Shown here: piece by piece, positions 9,192 through 18,904 of the stretch | How the letters are laid out: every line of letters begins with the position of its first letter | Position numbering within the stretch: the stretch's first letter is position 1 | Origin: Verrucomicrobiota bacterium | GTDB taxonomy: Bacteria > Verrucomicrobiota > Verrucomicrobiia > Opitutales > Puniceicoccaceae | Length of the DNA stretch: 64,000 nucleotides | Assembly: GCA_038744685.1 (NCBI GenBank) | Contig: JBCDMB010000008.1 | Span: forward strand, 62,001-126,000 | Reading direction: 5' to 3' | The notes under the pieces: model-generated | Databases searched by the model: none | The model's input: the letters and a program-made list of their open reading frames with translations, nothing else | Told to the model about the DNA's origin: nothing | Position numbers and translations under genes: made by a program

Positions 9192-12100
9192 GCCGACTCG
9201 AAGTAAAACGGGAACCACTAACACTTCCCACATACGGTCTGGGGAAGCCGGAGAAGAATCCGCTCTTCTTCGAGAAGCGGGTTTACCAAGGTTCTTGCGG
9301 CAAGGTCTACCCGGTTCCCTTCATTGACAAGGTCTACGACACACCGGAGCCGCAAGAGTACGACTCGGTTCGCTTGGAAAACGACTTCGTCCGCCTCGTC
9401 ATGCTTCCTGAGATCGGGGGAAGGATCTTTCTCGGCCAAGACAAGGTCAATCGAGACTACGACTTTTTCTACCGGCAGGATGAAATCAAGCCGGCGCTCG
9501 TCGGTCTCGCTGGTCCTTGGATTTCCGGCGGGGTCGAGTTCAACTGGCCCCAACACCACCGTCCGGGCACCTACCTGCCCATCGATACCCATATCGAAGA
9601 AAAGAAAGACGGCTCGAAAACCGTCTGGATGTCCGAGCACGATCCGCTCAACCGATTGAAGGGCATGCACGGCGTATGCCTTCGTCCCGATAGCTCCCTC
9701 GTCGAGCTGAAAGTGCGGCTCTACAACCGGACTCCCTTTACCCGGACCTTTCTCTGGTGGGCTAACGTGGCCGCCGAGGTGCATGACCACTTCCAGAGCT
9801 TTTTCCCGCCGGATGTTCACTACGTGGCCGACCATGCCGTTCGCGCCCAAAGTTCCTTCCCAATCGCCAACAACACCTACTACGGCGTTGATTACGCCGA
9901 GAGGAACGGAGCCAATGACCTGAGTCGCTACAAAAACATCGAGGTTCCTACCAGCTACATGGTCTGCGATACTTCTTTCAACTTTTTCGGTGGTTATGAT
10001 TATGATGCCGAAGGGGGCTTCATCCACGTCGCCAACAGGCATATCGCACCGGGCAAGAAGCAATGGACCTGGGGCAATCATGAATTCGGCTGGGCCTGGG
10101 ACCGGGAATTGACCGACCGCGTCGGCCCGACCGGACGCCCCGCCCCCTATGTCGAATTAATGGCCGGGGTCTATACCGACAATCAGCCCGACTTCACTTA
10201 TCTCCTGCCCTACGAGACCAAGACCTTTACCCAGTTCTGGTGGCCCTACCAAAAGATCGGCCCGGTCCAGAACGCGACGGAAGACGCAGCCCTACGGCTC
10301 GTCGTCAACGAAGACCGCGCCCTCGATCTGGGTGCCGTCGCTTCCCGAAGGATCGAGGGCGCTCGCATTCTCCTCACGGACGGGGACAAGGTCCTGATGG
10401 ATGAGCGGGTGGACCTATCGCCGGAACACCCTTGGCAGCGACAAGACCTCAAATTGGAGGGCGATGATCCAGAATCGCTCGAACTCCGCATCGAGAACTA
10501 CCTTTCCTATCGCCCGATCAGCACCGCAAAGCTGGAGCGGAATCGCGCCGTCGCAACCGAACCGCCCATGCCCGCGGAGATCAAAACCACCGACGAACTC
10601 TTCCTCACCGCGGAGCACCTCGAACAATACCGCCACCCAACCCGCTACCCCGAACTCTACTGGGATGAAATCCTCCGGCGCGATCCGATGGACGCCCGCG
10701 CGAACCTCGCCTACGGACGCAGCAAGCTGAACCAAGGATTGCTCGGAGAAGCGGGAATCCTGCTCGAAAAAGCGATTGAACGCCTGACTCAACGGCATCC
10801 GAACTCCTGCACAGGCGAGGCCCATTACTTTCTCGGACTCGTCCGCCGCTTTCAGGAAAGTTTCGCCGAAGCCTACGCCCTTTTCTACAAGGCGACTTGG
10901 AACTACGAGTGGCGGGCCGCTGCCTACTATGAACTCGCGGCCCTCGATTGCCGGAAAAGGAACTGGAGAAAAGCCCTGGAGCATTGCGAGGCCTCCCTCG
11001 ACACCAACCGCCAGAGCAACAAAACACAGGTTCTCCGCGCGATGGCTTTGCGGGAGATCGGCGCTGACTGGCAGACGGGCTTGAAAGAGCTCCTCGCAGT
11101 CGACCCGCTCGATCACTGGACGCGCTACGAACTGGACGACATCGACGGCTTTCTCGAGAAGAGCCGCAACGACGCGCAAACCGTCCTTGATCTGGTTTAC
11201 GATTACGCCGACGCCGGATTCGCGGACAAGGCGATCGCCCTTCTCGAACTGCACCACGCCAATGAAGTAGCGCCCGTCGCCGTGCCCAATCCCCTCGCTA
11301 CGTCTCAGCTCACCCACTACGCCTTGGCTTGGTTGCGGCAAGAAGCGGGTCTTCTCTCCGAAGCCCAGGCACTCGACCCCGACTATCTCTTTCCCTCCCG
11401 GATCCACGACCAGATCGTTTTGGAATGGGCCATGGGCCAAGAAGGAAAAGATGGAAACGCCGCGTATGGGTTAGGCAACTACTATTACGACCGCAAGCGT
11501 CACGAAGACGCGATCCAAGCCTGGGAAGCCGTTCCGCCCTTTGCCTCCGCCAAGCGTAACCTGGGGATCGCCTACTGGAACGTCCGTTCCGACGGCGAGA
11601 CGGCACGCGCGGCTTACCAGAAAGCCCTCGAACTCGATCCAAACGACGCCAGGATCTTCGCGGAGTTCGATCAACTCCGGGAAAAATTGGGAGACCCGCC
11701 CGTTGATCGACTGTCGGCCCTTTTGAGCCGCCCCGAACTGGTCGAGCTGCGCGACGACTGTTCGGTGGCCCTGGCCACCCTGTACAACGATACCGGAACA
11801 CCAGGCAAAGCCTTGGAGCTGATTGCGAACCGTCGTTTCCATCCTTGGGAAGGCGGCGAAGGGAAAGTCCTCAAGCAGTTTACCCGCGCCCATTTGCTTC
11901 TCGGCCAACTGGCACTCGAAGAGAGAAACGGTTCGAAAGCATTGGAGCATTTCGAAAGTGCCATGGAGGCCCCGCAAAGCCTTGGCGAAGCCTACCACCT
12001 GTTGCAGTCTAAGGCGGACGTAAACTACTGGAAGGGCAAAGCCCTGCGGATGCTGGCTCGCGAAGAAGAAGCGCAGGAACACTTCCAGGAAAGTGCCTGC

Positions 12101-12403
12101 GAAAAGGGTGACTTCGAAGCCATGGCCGTAACCGAGCATTCGGAATTATCCTATTTTCGCGGCCTCTCCCTCCTCGAATTGGGGGACACCGGGAAAGCCC
12201 GTGACCTGTTTACCGGGTTAAAATCCTTCGCGGAAGAAAAGCTCCGCGAGCCCGCCCGGATCGACTATTTCGCAACCTCGCTACCCCTTCTTTTGGTTTT
12301 CGAGGAAGATCTGGATCAAACGCGTAAAAAGGAAATGAACCGGCTGATCGACTTGGCCGACCAAGAACTGGAGAAGCTGTCTTATGAAAAAGTTTGTTCT
12401 TAA
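9188..12403 (+). CDS. DUF5107 domain protein with long TPR C-terminus
   Basis: 1071 residues from ATG 9188, which overlaps the sulfatase stop by four bases. No signal peptide is visible, so it is probably cytoplasmic, unlike its neighbours. The N-terminal ~400 residues (with RLVMLPEIGGRIFLGQDK and WISGGVEFNWPQHHRPGTYL) match the DUF5107 family, which has a sugar-mutarotase-like beta-sandwich look. Residues ~600-1070 are TPR-like helical repeats, for example AYQKALELDPNDARIFAEF. DUF5107 proteins recur in carbohydrate loci. A role as a glycosidase, epimerase or sugar-binding scaffold is possible, but none is shown by the sequence. It overlaps the next gene by 20 bases. Confidence 0.8.
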   Translation: MSRLEVKREPLTLPTYGLGKPEKNPLFFEKRVYQGSCGKVYPVPFIDKVYDTPEPQEYDSVRLENDFVRLVMLPEIGGRIFLGQDKVNRDYDFFYRQDEIKPALVGLAGPWISGGVEFNWPQHHRPGTYLPIDTHIEEKKDGSKTVWMSEHDPLNRLKGMHGVCLRPDSSLVELKVRLYNRTPFTRTFLWWANVAAEVHDHFQSFFPPDVHYVADHAVRAQSSFPIANNTYYGVDYAERNGANDLSRYKNIEVPTSYMVCDTSFNFFGGYDYDAEGGFIHVANRHIAPGKKQWTWGNHEFGWAWDRELTDRVGPTGRPAPYVELMAGVYTDNQPDFTYLLPYETKTFTQFWWPYQKIGPVQNATEDAALRLVVNEDRALDLGAVASRRIEGARILLTDGDKVLMDERVDLSPEHPWQRQDLKLEGDDPESLELRIENYLSYRPISTAKLERNRAVATEPPMPAEIKTTDELFLTAEHLEQYRHPTRYPELYWDEILRRDPMDARANLAYGRSKLNQGLLGEAGILLEKAIERLTQRHPNSCTGEAHYFLGLVRRFQESFAEAYALFYKATWNYEWRAAAYYELAALDCRKRNWRKALEHCEASLDTNRQSNKTQVLRAMALREIGADWQTGLKELLAVDPLDHWTRYELDDIDGFLEKSRNDAQTVLDLVYDYADAGFADKAIALLELHHANEVAPVAVPNPLATSQLTHYALAWLRQEAGLLSEAQALDPDYLFPSRIHDQIVLEWAMGQEGKDGNAAYGLGNYYYDRKRHEDAIQAWEAVPPFASAKRNLGIAYWNVRSDGETARAAYQKALELDPNDARIFAEFDQLREKLGDPPVDRLSALLSRPELVELRDDCSVALATLYNDTGTPGKALELIANRRFHPWEGGEGKVLKQFTRAHLLLGQLALEERNGSKALEHFESAMEAPQSLGEAYHLLQSKADVNYWKGKALRMLAREEEAQEHFQESACEKGDFEAMAVTEHSELSYFRGLSLLELGDTGKARDLFTGLKSFAEEKLREPARIDYFATSLPLLLVFEEDLDQTRKKEMNRLIDLADQELEKLSYEKVCS

Positions 12404-15400
12404 CCTCTGTCTGGCCGGCATCTGCTTGTCGGCCTCCGCTTTCGAACGCCCCGAATATGCCCCGCCCTACGTTCCTCCGGTGGCTACCGGAGACGCAATC
12501 GTGAGCGTCGGCGAAGGAGGCGCCGAACTTTTCGGTGCCTGGACGGTCAGGCTCGACGACGAGAAGAAACCCATTGGTGAAAAGGAAGAATGGTTTGATG
12601 AGGGCCCTTTTGCCGACAAGATCGATTTGCCCGACGCCCTGCAAAACGCGGGTTTCGGAAGCCCGGTCACTGTAGACACCGAGTGGATGGGGGTTTCCGG
12701 CTACCACCTTTGGTTCACGGACCGTTATGAGAAATACCGGCAACCGGGAAACATTAAGGTGCCGTTTTTCCTCCAACCGGAACGCCGTTTCATTGGCGAT
12801 GCCTGGTATCAGAAAACGATAACCATTGAAGAGGATCGACCTGCCGACAAGGATCTGATCCTGACAATGGAACGCCCTCACTGGTCCTCCACGGTCTGGT
12901 TCGATGGCCGGGAAATCGGGACCAACGATTCGCTCGGCGTGCCTCATGTCTACAATCTTGGAAGAGACCTCGAACCCGGCGAACACAACCTCGTCGTCAA
13001 GGTGAACAATACCTTGCTACTGCCCGTTGGCCCCCGCGCTCATAGCGTCTCCGATGAAACACAAGGGGCTTGGAACGGGATTATTGGCGAAATCAACCTT
13101 TCCTGGCGCAATCCCGTCTTTATCGAAAACGTCAAAATCGCCACCGACTACCGCACGCGTACGGCGGATGTTGCTATCCTGATCCAGAATGATTCGGGCT
13201 CAGAGCAACGCGTTGCGGTCAAGGTAGGCGATAATTATGAGTGGCTGGAAACTGACGAGGGACAGAATCTCTACGAAACGCAATACCAGTTCCCTTCCGA
13301 TGCCGAGCTTTGGAGCGAATTCAACCCGGCTTTGCATGAGATCCAGGTGCAACTTCGATCAGACTGGGGTATCGAGACCGACGTTGAACGGCTCGGCATC
13401 CGCAATATCGTGGCCTCGGGCACCAAGATCTTAATCAACGGAAGGGAGACCTTTATGCGCGGCACCTTGGACTGCTGTATCTTCCCGTTGACCGGATACC
13501 CGCCGACCGACAAGGAGAGCTGGCTCGAGCATCTCGGCAAGATGAGGGCCTCCGGGATCAACCACGTTCGCTTCCACTCCTGGTGCCCCCCAAAGGCCGC
13601 ATTCGAAGCGGGCGACGAGTTGGGGATGTATCTGATGCCCGAGATTCACATCTGGGGCGATCCGAGCAATCCCGCTTTCGGGACTTGGGTATCCGACGAG
13701 GGCAAGCGCATCATCGACGAATACGGAAACCATCCTTCCTTCTGTTTCTTTACCCATGGCAACGAGCCGTGGCGCGGCGAACCGAACGCCTCCTTTCTCT
13801 CGGATCTGACAAAGGAGATGAAGGCATACGATTCGCGCATGCTCCATACCGCTTCGGCCAACACCATCCAGTCCGAGCACGACGAGTTCATCTGCACCAC
13901 CCAACCGCGCGGACCGTCCGGATGGAAGGGGCGCGGCTATAAGCCGAACCACAAAAAGCCCTTTATCCAACATGAGCCAGGTCAATGGTGCGCCTACCCA
14001 AACTTCGACGAAATGGTGAAGTATACGGGTCCGCTCAAACCCAAGAACTTCGAGATCTTTCTCGAACAAGCCGAGGAAAACGGCGTCCTCCCCCAGTGGA
14101 AGGATTTCCTCTACGCATCGGGCAAATTGCAGATGCTCTGCTACAAGGAAGACTGCGAAGCCGCCCTCGCCTCCGAAGGAATCGCCGGCACCCAGCTCCT
14201 CGGGATCTCCGACTTCTCCGGGCAAGGCACCGCCCTGGTCGGCTATCTGGACGCTTTTCTCGACGAGAAAGGGTATTTTACGAAAGAACAGTTCCAGAGA
14301 TTCTGGAATTGGAGTGTCCCTTTGGCCAGGATGTCCTCTTACATTTATCGCAATTCGGATATTCTGGAGGCACCGGTTATCCACGCATATTTCGGTGAAG
14401 AGGAATTGACCGATCAAACCCTTCTCTGGGAGATCGCGGATCACGGGGGAACGGTTTTGGTTTCGGGGAGCTTCGAAAACGTTGGTTTGAAGAGTGGCCG
14501 GAATGCGGTCGGCAACCTCTCCATTCCACTCGCGGATTTACCCGCTCCTGCCAACTATACCTTGACCTTGCGCCTCGAAGGCTCGAACGTGGAGAACCAC
14601 TGGGATTTTCTCGTCTGCGAGGATGATCCGGAGATCGACTACGGCAAAGTGGTCGTCGCCCATAAAGTCGATGACGCACTAGCGAACGCACTGCAAAGAG
14701 GCGAATCGGTCCTCTTCATCCCGGACGACTACAGTCTTGCCCATCCCAAGATGAGCTTCCAACCCGTCTATTGGAATCGATTCCTCTTTTCCCACAACAA
14801 CGACCGGGTGACCCTCGGGACCTTGATTGACGACAAGCACCCGATCTTTGACCGCTTCCCGACCGAAAACCACAGCACTTGGAATTGGGAAAACATCTTC
14901 AACGCCTCGTATGGGCTGGCGATGGAGAATCTCCCCGACGGCGGGATGATCGTCCAACCCATCGACGACTGGAACCGCAACCGGCGGCTGGGCTTCATCT
15001 TCGAATACAAGGTCGGTCCGGGCAAACTCCTCGTCTGTATGGCGGACCTTCCCGAACTTCAGAAGAAAGACCCTGCCGCTAAGCAGCTCCTCTCTTCCGT
15101 CTTGGACTACATGAACGGCGACGCCTTCAAACCGGAAGTGAAAATTTCCCTCAGAGATCTTTCCGATGCCATCGAGTATGCCAGTAACACGTCAACTATG
15201 CTCAACTTGGGAGCATCAGTCGAAGAAGTAAGCCACGCATGGAAGAAAAGTGGTAGCCAGGCTATTGATGGCGACAACGCTACGGGATGGAATGGCAAGT
15301 TCACGGGCAAGGAAGACTACATCATCTTTGACCTTGGGAAAAACCGCACTCTCCAGGGTATTCTCATCTCCCGAACGAATATCAAGGAACTGGAAGTCTT

Positions 15401-15620
15401 CCACGGCAACGATCTTGAAAACCTGAGACGAGTCACGCTCAAGGATCATGCCTTCAATGATTGCAGCTCGCTTAGCCTACCGTCGGATGCGATTAGCAGA
15501 GACAACAAAATTGGCTTCAGTAGAGAAAGCAGTGGGCGCTACTTAAAAATCAACATTAAGGGTATACACGGCAATTCCATCAAGTTTGGTGAGATGGACG
15601 TGATCTTTATCATCATGTAG
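12384..15620 (+). CDS. Secreted GH2-family glycosidase with C-terminal discoidin-like domain
   Basis: 1078 residues starting inside the end of the DUF5107 gene. A signal peptide ends near SASA (residue ~19). A GH2 sugar-binding domain spans about 120-245 (DAWYQKTITIEEDR, HWSSTVWFDG), then an Ig-like part and a TIM barrel. The acid/base is E461 in 'F-F-T-H-G-N-E-P-W' and the likely nucleophile is E531 in FIQHEPGQWC. This is a divergent GH2 rather than a classical LacZ type. Residues ~935-1078 form a discoidin-like domain (DGDNATGWNGKFTGKEDYII). That last stretch, from about 15175, looks poorer in G+C than the rest of the gene. Last gene of the MFS-led operon. Confidence 0.82.
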   Translation: MKKFVLNLCLAGICLSASAFERPEYAPPYVPPVATGDAIVSVGEGGAELFGAWTVRLDDEKKPIGEKEEWFDEGPFADKIDLPDALQNAGFGSPVTVDTEWMGVSGYHLWFTDRYEKYRQPGNIKVPFFLQPERRFIGDAWYQKTITIEEDRPADKDLILTMERPHWSSTVWFDGREIGTNDSLGVPHVYNLGRDLEPGEHNLVVKVNNTLLLPVGPRAHSVSDETQGAWNGIIGEINLSWRNPVFIENVKIATDYRTRTADVAILIQNDSGSEQRVAVKVGDNYEWLETDEGQNLYETQYQFPSDAELWSEFNPALHEIQVQLRSDWGIETDVERLGIRNIVASGTKILINGRETFMRGTLDCCIFPLTGYPPTDKESWLEHLGKMRASGINHVRFHSWCPPKAAFEAGDELGMYLMPEIHIWGDPSNPAFGTWVSDEGKRIIDEYGNHPSFCFFTHGNEPWRGEPNASFLSDLTKEMKAYDSRMLHTASANTIQSEHDEFICTTQPRGPSGWKGRGYKPNHKKPFIQHEPGQWCAYPNFDEMVKYTGPLKPKNFEIFLEQAEENGVLPQWKDFLYASGKLQMLCYKEDCEAALASEGIAGTQLLGISDFSGQGTALVGYLDAFLDEKGYFTKEQFQRFWNWSVPLARMSSYIYRNSDILEAPVIHAYFGEEELTDQTLLWEIADHGGTVLVSGSFENVGLKSGRNAVGNLSIPLADLPAPANYTLTLRLEGSNVENHWDFLVCEDDPEIDYGKVVVAHKVDDALANALQRGESVLFIPDDYSLAHPKMSFQPVYWNRFLFSHNNDRVTLGTLIDDKHPIFDRFPTENHSTWNWENIFNASYGLAMENLPDGGMIVQPIDDWNRNRRLGFIFEYKVGPGKLLVCMADLPELQKKDPAAKQLLSSVLDYMNGDAFKPEVKISLRDLSDAIEYASNTSTMLNLGASVEEVSHAWKKSGSQAIDGDNATGWNGKFTGKEDYIIFDLGKNRTLQGILISRTNIKELEVFHGNDLENLRRVTLKDHAFNDCSSLSLPSDAISRDNKIGFSRESSGRYLKINIKGIHGNSIKFGEMDVIFIIM

Positions 15621-16177
15621 GGCGAAGCCGCCACGAATGATACTAGTTTTAGAAGAAAAACAGTGGATACGAGCGTGGTATCGATCAGCCTACCCGCAGA
15701 AGCCTTGTCGAAGGCCGGGCAAGACCGACTACTCAAAGCGACCGACGGACCCAGAAGGGATCCTAAAGAGACCAGAAGGACTTCGAGGAAAAATTCACAG
15801 ACATCGAGAACAATGTCTATCTACTCTTTCTCTGAGCCAGAGACCCATCTGCCTGTCGTCGATATCCTGTTTTCAGCGAGGTGGTGCAGGGTCGAGGACA
15901 TTCCATCGAAAGTCATCTGCAAAGACACTCGAAGGTCAACTTTTCGCCGCGAGTGCCCAACCTAGTTTGAACCTCCCCGTTAGAGAAAGATATGTCTACT
16001 TTTGCTAGTTTTGGAACGGGGACAACGGTTACCCTGCCGCCACTACTTCAACCCTATGGGTAGTGCGCAAGCAGTTTAGGTCAGCCCCCACAACTCGAAA
16101 CCACAGATCTTATCCCGCACTCGCGACAGCTCTCAGACTCAGATCCGCGCTGTAGGGAAACCAACCCAGTTCAAGCT
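15621..16177. other. Intergenic region, 557 bases
   Basis: No convincing gene. Short frames exist on the plus strand (for example 15663-15965), but they lack a recognisable domain, ribosome-binding site or the codon bias of the neighbours. It lies between the end of the GH2 operon and the PEP-CTERM gene (convergent). It may hold a decayed remnant, but none can be named. Confidence 0.55.
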
Positions 16178-16969
16178 TTAGGACCTGCGACGACGACGGA
16201 GAAGAATTAGACCAGCAAACGAGGATAACCCGACTACCAAACCAGCAGAGCCCGGCTCTGGAACCACAGTTACGCTTACGTTGTCCAAGGTAAATGACGG
16301 GCCCTGAGTGCTAACCGACTCCGATGACGTTGAGAAGAGAGTCCAATTCAGATAGAAGTATGTCGAGCCATTCCCCTCGAAAGTGAACTGAAAGTCTTCA
16401 CTGAACGTTCCATCTCCTGTAACCGAAATCTCACCGATCTTGTTGGTCGCAAAGCCTACGTTTGAGTCGTCCGAAAGATCTCGTGTTATGATGGTTTGGG
16501 GAACTTGGATTGAGCTGTTCTGAGACTGATCAATCGCTATGTAGTATGGGCTATCTACTACTGCATCGTCAACGTTGGAAAACTCGTAATAATTAAACTG
16601 GATACCGTCGCCATCTACTGCATTCGGGTTTGAAAAATTGGTGACATCAAAAGTGACCCTGTAGGTATCTGTTGTGTTTACTGTTGGGGATGCTACGAGA
16701 ATACCCATGCCCCTCGACCGCGAACCAAATGATGATGGGAGAGCGACGTCCATAACGCCCCCGGAAACCTCCCAAGTCGCCAATGAGGAACCTGACCACT
16801 CGCCCAATGAAAAAGTTGGCGTCTGGGGCCCAGTTGTGTAAAAGATTGTACCGTCACCACCAGAAACCAAGGTAGGCGGGGTGGAAAAGTCTTCGAAGTA
16901 AATCTGGCCTTGAAGGCCAAGTGCGAAACCAACAAGCGGAGCGGTAATCGAGAGAAGGGGATTTTTCAT
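16178..16969 (-). CDS. PEP-CTERM sorted secreted protein
   Basis: 263 residues. An N-terminal signal ends near LGLQGQ (residue ~21). The middle is a beta-rich domain of about 200 residues, probably a lectin/laminin-G-like sandwich (starting YFEDFSTPPTLVSGGDG), of unknown ligand. The C-terminus is diagnostic: VVPEPGSAGLVVGLSS, a hydrophobic helix, then RRRRRS at the very end. This is a PEP-CTERM tail, recognised by an exosortase for surface sorting; no exosortase is in the window. The gene is divergent from a sulfatase, and the two share a 359-base upstream region with an operator-like palindrome, so it may be a surface glycan-binding protein induced with it. Confidence 0.85.
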   Translation of the reverse strand: MKNPLLSITAPLVGFALGLQGQIYFEDFSTPPTLVSGGDGTIFYTTGPQTPTFSLGEWSGSSLATWEVSGGVMDVALPSSFGSRSRGMGILVASPTVNTTDTYRVTFDVTNFSNPNAVDGDGIQFNYYEFSNVDDAVVDSPYYIAIDQSQNSSIQVPQTIITRDLSDDSNVGFATNKIGEISVTGDGTFSEDFQFTFEGNGSTYFYLNWTLFSTSSESVSTQGPSFTLDNVSVTVVPEPGSAGLVVGLSSFAGLILLRRRRRS

Positions 16970-17328
16970 TGTTCTAAAGTATCTTTTAGAGGGTACTTGT
17001 TATAGATAATCAACAAAGAAGGACCTTTGTAAACGACGCAGACATAATAGTAAACTGCGCCCAGGACCTCACCTATACATGTGGATAGTATTTTCGTGCT
17101 TCACACGACACAGAATGCCAGAAAACTAACAGACATCCGCCATGCGCATTTTTAGAAAACTAAAAAGGGCTGATCGTAGCCACTCAACCGGTGAGAGTCT
17201 TTTACTGCAAACGGTTCGTGCGAACTGGTCCTGAAATAGAAAAACAGGTCTTCTCTGAAACCCTGGATAGTTCCTTCTATTTAGTTGCGCTACTACAGCC
17301 AAGATCTTTGAGAAGCTTTTTTTCTCCA
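16970..17328. other. Divergent promoter region, 359 bases
   Basis: Separates the PEP-CTERM gene (minus) and a sulfatase (plus). It holds one copy of the recurrent palindrome at 17072-17089, about 103 bases from the PEP-CTERM start codon. The plus-strand frame is open from GTG 17191, but the signal peptide favours a later start. Confidence 0.6.
17072..17089. promoter_or_regulatory. Recurrent 18-bp operator-like palindrome
   Basis: Reads CCTATACA-TG-TGGATAGT, two inverted half-sites around a two-base centre. Near-identical copies lie upstream of four other transcription units in this window. Here it sits in the divergent region of the PEP-CTERM protein and a sulfatase. The binding regulator is not identified. 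Confidence 0.5.
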
Positions 17329-18837
17329 TTGAAGACTGCTCTCCTTTTCCTTTGCGGTCTTTCTCTTACTCATGCTGTCGAGCTGCCGAATGTCGTCATC
17401 ATCTACGCGGATGACATGGGTTACGGGGACTTGGGGGCAAACAATCCCGGTTCCAAAATACCCACGCCGCACCTCGACCAACTGGCCTCGGAGGGAATGC
17501 GCTTCACCGACGGGCACAGTTCCTCAGGAATTTGTACGCCGAGCCGCTTTGCATTACTCACGGGACAGTACCATTGGCGACGATTCCACCGGATCGTGGA
17601 TTCCTTCGGTCCTCCGGTTTTCAGGTCCGGCGACTTTACCTTGGCGAAGATGTTTCAATCCATGGGCTATCGTACGGCGGCCATCGGCAAGTGGCATCTG
17701 GGTTGGAACTGGAAAGCTTCCATGGTCCCGGATTCCAAGGGTAAGCTTCCGAAAAACTTGAAAGCGATCCAGCCGGCGGACATCGATTGGACCCGGCCGA
17801 TCTCAGGAGGTCCCTTGGATCGTGGCTTCGACTATTACTTTGGCGATGGCACCATCAATTTTCCGCCCTACTGCTACATCGAAAACGATCGCGTTGTCGG
17901 TGCCCCGACTGTTCTCATGGACACCGCAACGTTCGCGCCAATCCCGGAAGGCAAATGGGAGTTCCGGGATGGTCCGATGGTCGACGGCTGGGATCCCTAC
18001 GAGGTCTTGCCGACGATTACCGACAAAGCCGTCGAGTGGATCGCCCAACAAAATGAAGACCAGCCTTTCTTTCTTTATTTTTCCCTACCCTCCCCCCACG
18101 CACCAATCATCCCAAATACGGATTTCCGGGGGAAATCGGAAGCGGGCCCCTATGGAGATTTCGTTTACGAAACCGATGCGATGATCGGACGCGTTCTCGA
18201 CTCTCTGGATGAAAACGGCTTCGCCGAAAATACCTTGGTTTTTTTCTCGTCCGATAACGGCCCCGAGCTTTACGCCTACGACCGGGCCAAGGAATGCGGG
18301 CATTGGAGCAGCGGACCCCTGCGCGGCTTGAAACGCGATCTCTGGGAAGGAGGCCACCGGGTGCCATTTCTGATTCGTTGGCCCGGACACACGGTTCCCG
18401 GAAGTGTTTCGGACGAGACTGTCAGCCAAATCGATCTCGCGGCAACATTTGCCGACATCATCGGCTACGAACTGAGCCCAAAAGAGGCGGTCGATAGCCA
18501 CAACCTGCTCCCCGTTTTGCTAGGTGAGCCCTACCCCCAACCATTGCGTGAAGCGACCGTCCAAAACACCTACCGGCACACCTACGCAATCCGCAAAGGA
18601 GACTGGCTCTATATCAACACTCACAAAGCCGCTCCCAAAGGCGGAGAGCCCGACTGGTTCTTGGATGAGCGGGGCCTACAGAAAAGGGAGAAGACCAGCA
18701 GACTTCTTTACAACTTGAAGGAAGATATCGGGCAGCAAAACAATCTCTATGAGACCTATCAGGAAAAAGCCAAGGAGATGGCCGCTTTACTCAAGGAGTA
18801 TCTCGATGGAGAATCATCCGCGCCACATGCCCAATAG
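17329..18837 (+). CDS. Secreted S1-family sulfatase
   Basis: 502 residues if translation starts at TTG 17329. That start gives a typical signal peptide ([15 protein letters not shown]) and has GAGAAG upstream. The frame contains no plausible ATG; GTG 17191 and TTG 17308 are alternatives. Sulfatase core: [15 protein letters not shown] (metal ligands), 'G-I-C-T-P-S-R-F' with the formylglycine precursor C69, 'A-I-G-K-W-H-L-G-W' and [13 protein letters not shown]. The overall form is that of arylsulfatase-A-like carbohydrate sulfatases. It stands alone on the plus strand, divergent from the PEP-CTERM gene. Confidence 0.9.
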   Translation: MKTALLFLCGLSLTHAVELPNVVIIYADDMGYGDLGANNPGSKIPTPHLDQLASEGMRFTDGHSSSGICTPSRFALLTGQYHWRRFHRIVDSFGPPVFRSGDFTLAKMFQSMGYRTAAIGKWHLGWNWKASMVPDSKGKLPKNLKAIQPADIDWTRPISGGPLDRGFDYYFGDGTINFPPYCYIENDRVVGAPTVLMDTATFAPIPEGKWEFRDGPMVDGWDPYEVLPTITDKAVEWIAQQNEDQPFFLYFSLPSPHAPIIPNTDFRGKSEAGPYGDFVYETDAMIGRVLDSLDENGFAENTLVFFSSDNGPELYAYDRAKECGHWSSGPLRGLKRDLWEGGHRVPFLIRWPGHTVPGSVSDETVSQIDLAATFADIIGYELSPKEAVDSHNLLPVLLGEPYPQPLREATVQNTYRHTYAIRKGDWLYINTHKAAPKGGEPDWFLDERGLQKREKTSRLLYNLKEDIGQQNNLYETYQEKAKEMAALLKEYLDGESSAPHAQ

Positions 18838-18904
18838 GCTTTGGTGGTCTAGAGGAACCGAAACACCGCGGGTATCCGATAGACACAAAACTCTCTATCC
18901 TCTC

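Noticed and set aside
15663-15965. Plus-strand open frame of about 100 codons between the GH2 operon and the PEP-CTERM gene
   Set aside because: No recognisable domain, no ribosome-binding site and a composition unlike neighbouring genes; it may be a remnant but cannot be supported.
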